Source: CAYFJO01 sp964343305 (lineage in GTDB: Bacteria; Planctomycetota; Planctomycetia; Pirellulales; Pirellulaceae). From it: a stretch of DNA of 60,962 nucleotides. The DNA lies in contig CAYFJO010000014.1 of the NCBI GenBank assembly GCA_964343305.1, positions 1-60,962 on the forward strand, written 5' to 3'. Under the pieces are notes generated by a model. That model was given only the letters and a program-made list of their open reading frames with translations, did not search any database and was not told where the DNA came from. This document shows, in pieces, positions 15,353 through 24,139 of this stretch. The translations under genes were made by a program, and so were the position numbers. Each line of letters begins with the position of its first letter. Position 1 is the first letter of the stretch.

Positions 15353-16435
15353 TTACAAGTGTTCCGTCCAGTCGTTTTCTTTCAAGAGTTCCACGACTTT
15401 GCGTACCGCTTCCTCGTCGTCCTTGTTGGCCACAAGCGTTGCGTCGGGTGTGTGGACGACGATACAGTTGTTCATGCCGAGCGTCACCACCAGATGCTCG
15501 TCGTTGGTTCTCACAATCGAATTGGTGGTGTGGACACCAAGATGCTTGCCGACGAATGTGTTTCCATCTGAGTCCGTGCCGCGCAGTCGCGCTAGTGCCT
15601 GCCAACTTCCCACGTCGTCCCATTCGTACGGCGCTTCGATCACGACCACGTCGTCGTACTGCTCCATCACGGCATAGTCGATCGACTTGCCGTGGATCGC
15701 GGAAAACTCTCGGTCCAACACGGTCGCATAATCGCTGGTGCCGATCGCTTCGCCGATGGCTTCGAGATGGCTGAATATCTCGGGTTCAAATTTGGCCAGC
15801 GCGTCGAGGATGGTCCGCGCCCTCCAGACAAAGATTCCCGAATTCCAGTAAAAACGGCCGGTCTCCAAATATTCCTCGGCGACCTCAGCCGACGGTTTTT
15901 CGCGAAAACGGCTGACTTGAAACGTTGGCGGTTGGTCGCCAGTGGTTGGTTGTGAATCTCCGCGCTCGATGTAGCCAAACGACTCAGCAGGATACGTCGG
16001 ACGGATACCGAACGTGGCGATGCGCCCCGGATGGTCGTTGACCAGCCCGGCGGCGTAGTTGATCGCCTCGCGGAATTTTTCGGCGGGTTGAATCATATGG
16101 TCCGCCGGCATCACCGCCATGGTGGCGTCTTCGTCTTGATGGCTGACCAGCATCGCGGCCAGCCCAATGCACGGTGCTGTGTCGCGCCGGCATGGCTCGC
16201 CAACGATCGCTTCCGGGGGCAAATAGGGAAGTTGTTCGTGGATCGGCGCGACCAGACGTTGGTTTGTCACGATCAACATCCGTTCGGGCGTCACCAGTTC
16301 GCCTAACCGGCCGGCCGTCGCCTGGATCATCGTTTCGCCGCCCACGAACTCCAGCAACTGTTTCGGCGACAACGCTCGGCTAGCGGGCCAAAATCGTGTC
16401 CCCGAACCACCTGCCATGATCACAGCATGCAACAT
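15353..16435 (-). CDS. manC: Mannose-1-phosphate guanylyltransferase
   Basis: Makes GDP-mannose from GTP and mannose 1-phosphate, a precursor for polysaccharide and glycan synthesis. The nucleotidyltransferase signature is VIMAGGSGTRFWPASR at residues 5-20, followed by PKQLLEF, VMPADHMI, and an EKPSAEVAEEYL segment with FYWNSGIFVW. At 360 residues it has only the pyrophosphorylase part, without the C-terminal mannose-6-phosphate isomerase domain of bifunctional ManC. It is upstream of and adjacent to ruvX. Confidence 0.93.
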   Translation of the reverse strand: MLHAVIMAGGSGTRFWPASRALSPKQLLEFVGGETMIQATAGRLGELVTPERMLIVTNQRLVAPIHEQLPYLPPEAIVGEPCRRDTAPCIGLAAMLVSHQDEDATMAVMPADHMIQPAEKFREAINYAAGLVNDHPGRIATFGIRPTYPAESFGYIERGDSQPTTGDQPPTFQVSRFREKPSAEVAEEYLETGRFYWNSGIFVWRARTILDALAKFEPEIFSHLEAIGEAIGTSDYATVLDREFSAIHGKSIDYAVMEQYDDVVVIEAPYEWDDVGSWQALARLRGTDSDGNTFVGKHLGVHTTNSIVRTNDEHLVVTLGMNNCIVVHTPDATLVANKDDEEAVRKVVELLKENDWTEHL

Positions 16436-16475
16436 AATTCAATCGTCCTGCATGGAAAATCCAAGAAAAACGGCA

Positions 16476-16592
16476 TCAGAAGAGCCACCCCTGAACAAAC
16501 GCGTAGGCCAACAGACACAGCAGCGGAAAGCCGACAAAGATTGCCCCATAAGTAAAAATCGTCGTCCAGATCCGGCGAGGCCAACGTGCCAT
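16476..16592 (-). CDS. Putative 38-residue single-span membrane protein
   Basis: Read directly from the minus strand: MARWPRRIWTTIFTYGAIFV followed by GFPLLCLLAYAFVQGWLF and a TGA. A basic N-terminus followed by one long hydrophobic helix gives a clean positive-inside single-span protein. It ends 40 bp upstream of manC on the same strand, so it could lead that operon. No strong ribosome site was found and no homologue is recalled, so it may be a chance ORF. Confidence 0.4.
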   Translation of the reverse strand: MARWPRRIWTTIFTYGAIFVGFPLLCLLAYAFVQGWLF

Positions 16593-16775
16593 TGGAGATA
16601 TCGGTTATGGTTTGAGTCGAATGATATTGAAGATTGCCTCTTCATTATTCAAAGAATCCGAATTGAAACCAAGTCCAAAGCGTACCAATGGCGCGTTATA
16701 TTGGCGCTCTTGTACACAGTTGGTTTCGAAGAGCAGCCCCGGCTGCTGAACCCAATGGCAAGACGGAGAACACCA

Positions 16776-18344
16776 ATGAGATGGTCACAACAAATCATGC
16801 CTGTCGTTCTCGTGGCAATCCTGACGGGCGTCGTCCAAGCCAGAGCACCCCGTCCGAATGTCCTTTTGATTTTGTGCGACGATCTAGGCTACTCGGACAT
16901 CGGCTGCTATGGCGGTGAAATACACACGCCCAGCCTGGATGGCCTGGCAAAGGAAGGCCTGCGATTTACGCAGTTTTATAATTGTGCGGTTTGTGTCACG
17001 ACGCGAGCGGCATTGACCACGGGCCTGTATCCGCGTCAAGGCAGCGGCGGTTTGTTGCGGAAGAACATGGTGACGCTTGGCGAAGTCCTGCGCGAGGCGG
17101 GCTACAACACAGCACTAACCGGCAAGTGGCATCTGGGAAGCGAGCCACCCAAGCGGCCAATCGATCGCGGATTTGATGAGTATTACGGCTTACTCAGCGG
17201 CTGCTGCAATTTCTTCAATCCAGCGAAGCAAGATCCCATTTTCTACAACGGTGGTAAGTATCGCCCGTTTGCCCACAACAACACGCGAATCACTGAGTTC
17301 CCGGACGATTTCTATTCGACTGATGCGTTTTCCGATCACGCGATCACAACGGTCGAGCGATTCTCGAAGAGCGATAAGCCGTTTTTCCTTCACTTGTGTT
17401 ACACGGCGCCGCATTTTCCGCTGCACGCATTGCCAGAAGACATCAAACGTTATCGAGGCAAATACGCCGACGGCTACGATCCTTTGCGAAAGCAACGCCA
17501 CCAGCGGCAAATCCAAATGGGACTGGTCGATGCATCGTGGACGCTGTCGCCTGTCGACAAAAAAACGGGCGATTTTCGTTACGATTACGACGTCGTTCCG
17601 TGGGACGAATTGGAAGAGCGCGAACGCGAAGAACATCGCATGGAAGTTTACGCCGCCATGGTCGACCGCATGGATCAGGGAATCGGCCGTGTGCTCAAAT
17701 CGCTCAAAGATTGCGGCGTCGCGGACAACACGATCGTTTTCTTTTTATCCGACAACGGCGGGTGTGCATCTTGGCCTCGCAATGAAAAGGAATTCAACGA
17801 ATACAATCGCGACGTACCGGTCGGCGACACACGCGGATATGAATTTGTTGGCAAAGCGTGGGGTTGGGCGCAAAACTCGCCATTTCGGCGTCACAAAACT
17901 TGGACTTACGAAGGGGGCATTGCGACGCCGATGATCGTGCGTTGGCCGGGCAAGGTTCAAGCAGGCAGCATCACACATCAGCCGGGACATTTAATCGATT
18001 TTATGCCGACCTTGCTGGAACTTGCCGGTGGAACGTATCCCAACAATTACCATGGCAACGAGATTCTGCCCGGCGAAGGCAAGAGTCTGACGCCGATTTT
18101 GCGCGGCAATCAGCGCGAGCCGCACGAGTCGCTGTGCTGGGCTCTGATGGGCAATCGCGCAATTCGACAAGGTGATTGGAAACTGGTGTGGGGCGCAAGC
18201 GACAAGCGGTGGGAGTTGTACAATTTGTCCAAGGATCGCACGGAGACGAACGATCTGGCGAAAAAGCACCCGGATCGTGTCAATACAATGGTCGCCGCCT
18301 GGCAGCAATGGGCCGAGATGTGCGAAGTCAGCGAGACCAAGTAG
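16776..18344 (+). CDS. Secreted sulfatase (S1 family)
   Basis: 522 residues, type I sulfatase that hydrolyses sulfate esters, expected in the periplasm. A signal peptide (residues 1-22) precedes NVLLILCDDLGYSDIGCYGG, which carries the metal-binding Asp pair. The formylglycine site is Cys73 in CVTTRAALTTG. Further support: TGKWHLG, FFLHLCYTAPHFP and FFLSDNGG. Substrates of planctomycete sulfatases are often sulfated algal polysaccharides, but none is indicated here. ATG 16776 has GGAGA eight bases upstream; the frame extends to 16416 without support. No sulfatase-maturing enzyme is adjacent. Confidence 0.92.
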   Translation: MRWSQQIMPVVLVAILTGVVQARAPRPNVLLILCDDLGYSDIGCYGGEIHTPSLDGLAKEGLRFTQFYNCAVCVTTRAALTTGLYPRQGSGGLLRKNMVTLGEVLREAGYNTALTGKWHLGSEPPKRPIDRGFDEYYGLLSGCCNFFNPAKQDPIFYNGGKYRPFAHNNTRITEFPDDFYSTDAFSDHAITTVERFSKSDKPFFLHLCYTAPHFPLHALPEDIKRYRGKYADGYDPLRKQRHQRQIQMGLVDASWTLSPVDKKTGDFRYDYDVVPWDELEEREREEHRMEVYAAMVDRMDQGIGRVLKSLKDCGVADNTIVFFLSDNGGCASWPRNEKEFNEYNRDVPVGDTRGYEFVGKAWGWAQNSPFRRHKTWTYEGGIATPMIVRWPGKVQAGSITHQPGHLIDFMPTLLELAGGTYPNNYHGNEILPGEGKSLTPILRGNQREPHESLCWALMGNRAIRQGDWKLVWGASDKRWELYNLSKDRTETNDLAKKHPDRVNTMVAAWQQWAEMCEVSETK

Positions 18345-18389
18345 TGCAAACACAGGCCGGAACGAGTCACGTGCAATTTCGGCTGTCTT

Positions 18390-18502
18390 TAGAGGGCATT
18401 TCAAAACCCGACTCCATCGTAGCTGCGTTTGCCAGAACGCGGGGATTTCCAGCATTGGTCTGCACTCTGGCGAGTGCAGCTACGGTTTTGAAACGCCCTC
18501 TA
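18390..18502. repeat. Nested-hairpin palindromic repeat, copy 3
   Basis: Outer arms tagagggcatttcaaaac (18390-18407) and 18485-18502 are inverted with one mismatch. Inside are hairpins gcgtt-tgccag-aacgc near 18425-18440 and gcactc-tggc-gagtgc near 18462-18477, flanked by cgtagctg and cagctacg. It lies between convergent sulfatase and PilZ genes, where it could also act as a bidirectional terminator, and just overlaps the PilZ stop. Confidence 0.8.
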
Positions 18503-19333
18503 GTCCCTCCGCCCCATCCCAACTACCGCAGCGAACCATTGAGTGAGGCTGCGCGATGGTGGCGCATCCTGTGGCGGACTTTTTTCCTCTTCGTCTTGCT
18601 GACTCAGATTCACGGCGTTTTCAAAGATTTGAAATCCGTTTTCTGTTTGAAATCGGCAGCCAATTGAGTAACCGAATTTGGTGGAAGCTCGCCAACGGGC
18701 CTCGGCACGGATTTCCACGAACATCCCGTTGGGGCAATCCAGTTGTAAGCGGAGATTTTCACCTCGGTTGATTGGCTCTTGTGCGAACATGCCAAAGCCA
18801 CCTTGCGAGTAGTCATCCAGCCGCACGTCGACCAGTTGTTTGGCATCTTCGCGAATCACACGCGCTTGCATCGAAATCTTTTTACGCGGCTCACGGCGCC
18901 GCTCCAGAATTCCCGAATCGACGATCGCCTCGTAAACTCTCTCATCCAAATCCTGTGCCAACGCACAGCCGATGATCAAGTTTCCGTCGCCGCGATATCC
19001 CGTCCAACACACCGACGCGGCCTCGCCAACGTCAATGCCTAAGTCGTCGGACTGAATGCGAATCCCGATCGCTTCGCCAATCTCGATCTTGCTGGGAATG
19101 TAGAGTTTCACGCCGCTGCGAGACAAATCGAGCAACTGGCATTCTTCGCCGACAAGCTGCTCATCCATAAGCCGATAACAATGGGTAACAATGCAGCGAT
19201 CGTCGACCGCGGACATTCCCGTCGTGTATTCATCCACATCTTCGAGCTGCGGTACGGCCGCGGCACGTTCTCTTTCACGGACTAGCAAGCGGTCTTCGCG
19301 GCGCTGGATGAGCCTACGTAGCGTTTTGATCAT
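18500..19333 (-). CDS. Double PilZ-domain protein
   Basis: PilZ domains bind cyclic di-GMP and pass the signal to motility, polysaccharide or other outputs. The second domain, near residues 150-245, has the binding motifs RREPRKK and, about 30 residues on, DDYSQGGFGMF (D-x-S-x-x-G). An N-terminal PilZ-like half (near 45-125: LLDLSRSGVKLYIP) keeps the D-x-S-x-x-G element but no clear RxxxR, so it may not bind ligand. The C-terminus is Ser/Pro-rich. ATG 19333 has AGGAG eight bases upstream, which decides the start over 19369. No cyclase gene is nearby. Confidence 0.82.
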   Translation of the reverse strand: MIKTLRRLIQRREDRLLVRERERAAAVPQLEDVDEYTTGMSAVDDRCIVTHCYRLMDEQLVGEECQLLDLSRSGVKLYIPSKIEIGEAIGIRIQSDDLGIDVGEAASVCWTGYRGDGNLIIGCALAQDLDERVYEAIVDSGILERRREPRKKISMQARVIREDAKQLVDVRLDDYSQGGFGMFAQEPINRGENLRLQLDCPNGMFVEIRAEARWRASTKFGYSIGCRFQTENGFQIFENAVNLSQQDEEEKSPPQDAPPSRSLTQWFAAVVGMGRRD

Positions 19334-19516
19334 TGGGGTCAACTCCTGGTATGCGGTGAGTTGCCCCAACTCACGAATTTTCTCACTGCCAACGAAAAAA
19401 GGTAGCTCACGCGAACGAGATTACGGAACCCAGAAGTCTGGAATTTGCCGTTAAATACGGCCGTTGGGGAGCCAAACCACCCAGCATAATCGTTATTACC
19501 CATCGCCCAACGCGAT

Positions 19517-20629
19517 TTACATCACCAGGATGCGGCGCACTTTGGTACAAACGTACTCAATGTCGTCGTCCGTCATTTCGATTTGATCGAGGTTGATGTA
19601 GCCTTCATCCGCGTGATGCGATCGGGCAACGACAGTCGGATTTCCTTCGGCCAAGGCATTGGTGAGCGACTCGGCGGTGTGCCCGCAAACGTTTGGATCA
19701 AGCGTCAAACGAGGCCGCGAAAACGGACAGCCATTCGGGTCCGGATCGACCGATAACGCCAGGCCGGGGATTCCCGCCAACCGATCGATGATCGCGTTCA
19801 TCTTGCGATCCTGCTCAACCGTCCAGGCGTTCATGTCCTGGCGGCTGCGAAACTCGAGCGCTGACATCGCTCCGACGATGGCTTCCTTGCCCGCCTTCAT
19901 CGGTCGCCCAATGCCGCGGTTTTGCAAATAGACCGCATCCACCAATTCCTTTCGGCCCGCGACAATTCCGCCGGTCGTTGAACACAGATACTTGTGCGCA
20001 CTGACGATAACAAGGTCCGCCCCTGTATCGATCAATTCACGAATCCGCTGGTCTTGGGCCGCACCGTCCACGATCACCGGCACGTCAAACGCGTGCGCCA
20101 GTTTCACAACCTCGGGCAACTTCACCCAACCAGATCGAACCGTGTGATGTGATTCGACGTGGACAATCGCGGTCACCCCGCCGCGCGTCAGTTCGTGCCG
20201 CAGCTCTTCCACCTGACATCGGTTGATCACACCAACTTCAACGGCTTCGGCTCCCGCCAATCTAATCGTCTGTGTGATTGGATTGCCATAGTTGACACAG
20301 TGGCCTTTTTGAATCAACACACGGTTCGCCATTCCCGAGGCATCCGGAAGCTGCAGGACTTTTGCGACATCGTTGCCCGTCATCGTGGCGGCGACGCACA
20401 ATGCGATTCCTGCCGCGGTACACGCCGTCACACAGCCACTCTCAGCACCCGTGTGCTCAGCAATCACCCGCCCCGTCGCTGCCTGCAATTCGTCGAGCAC
20501 AAAGAAATGTTTCAACGACTCACTGGCCGCTTCGGCGATCTCCGGCAACACAATCGCGCCGGCCAGCGCGGTCATCTTACCGCTGGAATTGATCACGCGC
20601 CGTAAACCGTGCTTCTCGAAAAGGTCCAT
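19517..20629 (-). CDS. SelA-like PLP-dependent ammonia-lyase/aminotransferase-fold enzyme (DgaE-type)
   Basis: Fold-type I PLP enzyme of the SelA/DgaE group; characterised DgaE acts in D-glucosaminate breakdown. Seen: GLRRVINSSGKMTALAGA at the N-terminus, ESGCVTACTAAGIAL, VIVDGAAQDQ (PLP-ring Asp) and SAHKYLCSTTGGIVAG with the likely Schiff-base Lys. It is too short and genomically misplaced to be selenocysteine synthase. ATG 20629 has GAGGG upstream. It is divergent from the amidohydrolase gene across a 106-bp shared upstream region. A SelA-like enzyme next to an amidohydrolase of this type is a recurrent pairing in bacteria (from memory). Confidence 0.8.
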   Translation of the reverse strand: MDLFEKHGLRRVINSSGKMTALAGAIVLPEIAEAASESLKHFFVLDELQAATGRVIAEHTGAESGCVTACTAAGIALCVAATMTGNDVAKVLQLPDASGMANRVLIQKGHCVNYGNPITQTIRLAGAEAVEVGVINRCQVEELRHELTRGGVTAIVHVESHHTVRSGWVKLPEVVKLAHAFDVPVIVDGAAQDQRIRELIDTGADLVIVSAHKYLCSTTGGIVAGRKELVDAVYLQNRGIGRPMKAGKEAIVGAMSALEFRSRQDMNAWTVEQDRKMNAIIDRLAGIPGLALSVDPDPNGCPFSRPRLTLDPNVCGHTAESLTNALAEGNPTVVARSHHADEGYINLDQIEMTDDDIEYVCTKVRRILVM

Positions 20630-20735
20630 CACACCCTCGTTTCGTTTTCCATGTTTTACCGCCAAAACTTGCGAAGCCCGCAGCCATCGCATCAAATAAC
20701 GTCAACCAACATCTCAGCATGATAACGAAATTCCC

Positions 20736-21896
20736 ATGAAGTGCGACATTTTGATCCGCGGTGGCGAAGTAGTCGATCCATCGCAACAACTGCGCGGCGT
20801 GCGAGACGTGGCCGTCACGGGCGACCGCATCACGGCCATCGCCGAACAACTGCCCGGGGTTGAACCTCGCCACACAATCGACGCCCGTGGCCTACTCGTT
20901 GTGCCCGGCCTGATCGACTTGCACGTGCATGTTTATCAGCACTCGCCGTTCGGGCTGGCCCCCGATCCGCTATGCCCCGCCGGTGGTGTCACCACGATGC
21001 TCGACGCAGGCACCGCGGGTTCGTACAACTTTGGCCCCTTCCGCCGTGAAACAATCGACCGCGCCCAGACGCAGATCTTCAGCCTGGTCAATCTCTCCTG
21101 CATCGGCCTAGTCGCCGCCAATCTAGGCGAGTTGATGGACCGCCGCTATGCCGATCCCGACGGCGTCGTACAAACCATCGAAGAACACCGTGACGTCGCG
21201 GTCGGCGTCAAGATCCGCGCGGGCAAACACATCATCGGCGACGGCCAACAAGGCTGGGACAATTTCCGCGACGCCATCCGAGCGGCCCGCGAGTCGGGAA
21301 CGTGGCTGATGGTCCACATTGGCGAATCGCCCATGTCGATCCCCGAAATGTGCGAACACCTTGCTCCGGGCGATTGCATCACGCATTGTTTCAAAGGCGG
21401 CAGCACGTGCGTCACCAACGACGACGGACGCATCTGTGACGAAGTTCGAGCCGCGTCAGATCGCGGCATCATCTTCGACGTCGGCCACGGCTTCGGCAGT
21501 TTCCAATGGCAGGTTGTCGAAGCGGCGATTGAACAAGGTTTCGAACCCACGACGATTAGCACCGACCTACACACCAAAAACATCCACGGCCCGGTCTACG
21601 ACATGCCGACAACGATGAGCAAATTCCTGATGCTCGGTGTGCCGCTGGATCGCGTGATCGAAATGTCCACCACTCGCCCCGCAGCGATTCTCAACCAAGC
21701 AGACGAGCTAGGCACACTGAAAGTTGGCACCGTCGCCGACATCGCCATCCTGGAGCAAAAACAGGGTGTCTTTGCGCTGACCGACAGTTATGACCAAGTG
21801 CGAACGGGCCACGAGTTGCTGATCGCAACGACAACGATTCGACGCGGCGAGATTGTTCCCGGAGGCGGTGGAATGCGAATGCGGCACTTGGCATGA
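20736..21896 (+). CDS. Amidohydrolase/deacetylase-family metallohydrolase
   Basis: TIM-barrel amidohydrolase of the dihydroorotase-like group (COG3964 type). Metal ligands are visible: LIDLHVHVY (HxH), VGVKIRAGKH (bridging Lys), MVHIGES, ITHCFKG and STDLHTKN (Asp). N- and C-terminal beta-sandwich segments (ILIRGGEVVDPSQ; VGTVADIAIL) are typical. It would hydrolyse a cyclic or N-acyl substrate in the cytoplasm; the substrate is unknown. It is the first gene of a plus-strand run with the cysteine hydrolase, oxidoreductase and aminotransferase, and divergent from the SelA-like gene. Confidence 0.87.
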   Translation: MKCDILIRGGEVVDPSQQLRGVRDVAVTGDRITAIAEQLPGVEPRHTIDARGLLVVPGLIDLHVHVYQHSPFGLAPDPLCPAGGVTTMLDAGTAGSYNFGPFRRETIDRAQTQIFSLVNLSCIGLVAANLGELMDRRYADPDGVVQTIEEHRDVAVGVKIRAGKHIIGDGQQGWDNFRDAIRAARESGTWLMVHIGESPMSIPEMCEHLAPGDCITHCFKGGSTCVTNDDGRICDEVRAASDRGIIFDVGHGFGSFQWQVVEAAIEQGFEPTTISTDLHTKNIHGPVYDMPTTMSKFLMLGVPLDRVIEMSTTRPAAILNQADELGTLKVGTVADIAILEQKQGVFALTDSYDQVRTGHELLIATTTIRRGEIVPGGGGMRMRHLA

Positions 21897-21932
21897 AAGC
21901 GTACCAGACGTTCTTTTTGAGCGGAACATAAG

Positions 21933-22634
21933 ATGAACGAGCAAATCGATTCACCGTCGTCATTTCCCGATTGGTTTATGCCCTGGCCGTCATTCGAAGT
22001 CGATTGGTCGCGCGTGGGTTTGCTGGTGATTGACTTTCAGAATTACAGCTCCAACCCGGATTCTGGGGTGACGCAAATGCTCATCCAGCAGTTTCCCAAG
22101 ACTGCCGAGTACTACGTCCCGCGAATCAACACCGCCGCGGCCAATGCGCAACGACTACTCAATAAATTCCGCGAAATGAACCGCGAAGTGATCTTCACAC
22201 GCCACGGAGCCCTGTTGGCCGACGGTCGCGACATGATCGCTCGCCGCCGCCAGCGCGATCGAGATTCTGTCGAGTCAACTGACCGCCCCACACTCTGGTC
22301 CCGAGGCAGTTTCGAACATGAGATCGTCGCGCAGCTCACGCCGCTGGCCGACGAGTTGGTCATCGACAAGAACGCCAGCAGCCCCTTCAACGGAACCGGC
22401 ATCGATCAATTGCTGCGCAACTTGAACCTGGAAACGCTGGTCATCGTCGGCATGGCCACCGACATGTGCGTCGAAACAACTGCCCGCGACGCAGCCGATC
22501 GCGGCTACAACGTCATCGTTGTCGAAGATGCCACCGCCACCTTTTTCGCTGAGCATCACACCGCAGCGCTCTCGGCCCTGGCCCGCGTCTACACACAAGT
22601 TTGGGACGCGGATCGCGTGCTGCGAGAACTTTGA
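21933..22634 (+). CDS. Isochorismatase-family cysteine hydrolase
   Basis: Cysteine-hydrolase fold shared by isochorismatases, nicotinamidases and N-carbamoyl/ureide amidases. The triad is visible: Asp in LLVIDFQNYS, Lys in DKNASSPFNGT and Cys in GMATDMCVETTARDA. At 233 residues it has family-typical length with a short N-terminal extension. Located 36 bp after the amidohydrolase, so probably the same transcript. In this context a carbamoyl or amide intermediate is a reasonable but unproven substrate. Confidence 0.87.
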   Translation: MNEQIDSPSSFPDWFMPWPSFEVDWSRVGLLVIDFQNYSSNPDSGVTQMLIQQFPKTAEYYVPRINTAAANAQRLLNKFREMNREVIFTRHGALLADGRDMIARRRQRDRDSVESTDRPTLWSRGSFEHEIVAQLTPLADELVIDKNASSPFNGTGIDQLLRNLNLETLVIVGMATDMCVETTARDAADRGYNVIVVEDATATFFAEHHTAALSALARVYTQVWDADRVLREL

Positions 22635-22753
22635 TCAGCGTGATTTTGGCGTTTTCACTCCATGGCAATGGTCACGAGCAAAGGTCGTGAATTCGCAACA
22701 CACCTTCATTCGCTCTCTAGCCTCACCGCCCTCTGTCCGTTATTTTGTTGGTT

Positions 22754-24055
22754 ATGAACACCACAAACTCTAAAGGCGGATTCCCAACCAATGTCAACAC
22801 GTTGCATGGCGGCATGGTGGGAATGGGGATGATCTTTGACGAAACTTATCGGCCGTTTTTCGAGGCGGCGTTCAAGAACGGCGTTTACGATCGGCGGTTT
22901 GGTATTTGCGACGTGCAACTGGCTGCCGTCGCAAGCCGCACGGGACGACGGGCAGACGCTTATCGCGACGCATCGCAAGGCAAAATCGGGCCATTTGAAA
23001 GTTTCACCGAGCCGGACTCCATTGGGCAGTTGCTCGGCGCGGGTGTCGACTTCGTTTGCGTGGCCACGCCCGACAATCGTCACTTTGAATCCGCCAGTGC
23101 CGCGATTAGTGCTGGCAAGCATGTGATAATTGAAAAACCGTCCGTGCTGTCGCTGGCCGAGTTGGACGAGTTGGAGCGGTTGGCCAGTGAGCACAATGTG
23201 TTGGCCAAGATCGTATATCACAAGTTGTACGATCCCGATCACAAAAAGCTGCGGACGTTGGTCCACGACGGAGTCTTGAAACACGTCAACAATGGCTACT
23301 GCACGCTGCTGGAACCGAAGCAGATTTCCGGCGACCAATTCGCCGAGTGGATCATCGGGCGCAACCCTGGGACGTACGTCGCGTGCCACTACATCAAACT
23401 GATTGATTTCACGTTCGGCGGCCGGCTGAAGAGTGTCGCATGCACGGGCCAGCGGGGACTGGTCGGCGCGAACGACGGGCCGACTTGGGATTCGACGCAG
23501 CTTCGCATGGTCTACGAATACGACAGCGGCCGTGAGGCAGCTTTCGACATCCACACAAGCTGGGTGACTCCCGACAATTTCCCCGGCTACGTCGAACAAG
23601 AAGTTCAATTTCGTTTCGACAACGGAGTCTGGAACGGCCACAGCCGCCGCCGCGGCGTCGAATGCACGATAGAGGGCGAGACACCGATCACAAAAAAAAT
23701 CTCGATCAACAACCACTACAACGGCGAATTCTTCGAACCCCACGGCGAGCGCACACAACGCGGCTACGGCGTCGAAGTGATCGAGCGTTTCGTGCGCGAG
23801 GTTGGCTACGTCGAATTCGGCGGCTCGTCGGACGATCGCGGCTCGCGGCTCGATGAAATGCAGGCCCTGAAATACAACAGCGTCAGTGCCGACCGACAAT
23901 GCGTCGCCACCGTCCATGCAATGGAAGAGATCCTCGCCCGTCACGCAGCCGGAACACCAGATTGCGTCGTGCATGTTAACGACCAGTGCGGCGGCCTTGT
24001 CCTCTACTCTCCCGGTTCTAGTGAACCGCAAGTCTTGTATGAACCGAAAGTCTGA
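22754..24055 (+). CDS. Gfo/Idh/MocA-family oxidoreductase
   Basis: NAD(P)-dependent dehydrogenase family acting on sugars, inositols or related polyols. The N-terminal Rossmann part has FVCVATPDNRHF and the family-defining IEKPSVLS (Glu-Lys-Pro). Further on, KIVYHKLYDPDH, then the C-terminal beta-sheet domain with IKLIDFTFGG. The glycine motif near the start is unusual (GGMVGMGMIFDETY). ATG 22754 chosen; TTG 22745 and 22748 lie just upstream. It sits between the cysteine hydrolase and the aminotransferase in the presumed catabolic run. Confidence 0.88.
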   Translation: MNTTNSKGGFPTNVNTLHGGMVGMGMIFDETYRPFFEAAFKNGVYDRRFGICDVQLAAVASRTGRRADAYRDASQGKIGPFESFTEPDSIGQLLGAGVDFVCVATPDNRHFESASAAISAGKHVIIEKPSVLSLAELDELERLASEHNVLAKIVYHKLYDPDHKKLRTLVHDGVLKHVNNGYCTLLEPKQISGDQFAEWIIGRNPGTYVACHYIKLIDFTFGGRLKSVACTGQRGLVGANDGPTWDSTQLRMVYEYDSGREAAFDIHTSWVTPDNFPGYVEQEVQFRFDNGVWNGHSRRRGVECTIEGETPITKKISINNHYNGEFFEPHGERTQRGYGVEVIERFVREVGYVEFGGSSDDRGSRLDEMQALKYNSVSADRQCVATVHAMEEILARHAAGTPDCVVHVNDQCGGLVLYSPGSSEPQVLYEPKV

Positions 24056-24058
24056 AGT

Positions 24059-24122
24059 GCAGGACGGGCACTCTTATCCGTCGATTGCCGTTGTGGATCG
24101 ACAGATCAGAATGTCCGTCCTA
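24059..24122. repeat. Imperfect gcaggacgg/ccgtcctac palindrome
   Basis: Ends gcaggacgggc and tgtccgtcctac are inverted around an imperfect centre. It belongs to the gtaggacgg repeat family seen at 8122-8180 and 59227-59274. It fills most of the gap between the oxidoreductase stop and the aminotransferase start, so it may sit in the shared transcript. Confidence 0.6.
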
Positions 24123-24139
24123 CGAAGAGGAAAGAAAGC

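Noticed and set aside
19517..20629. Selenocysteine synthase selA
   Set aside because: The protein is shorter than SelA, and selB/selD or tRNA-Sec are not nearby; the amidohydrolase neighbour fits the DgaE-like group.
22706..24031. 441-residue minus-strand ORF
   Set aside because: Antisense shadow of the Gfo/Idh/MocA gene, whose own motifs (EKP, Rossmann) are clear.
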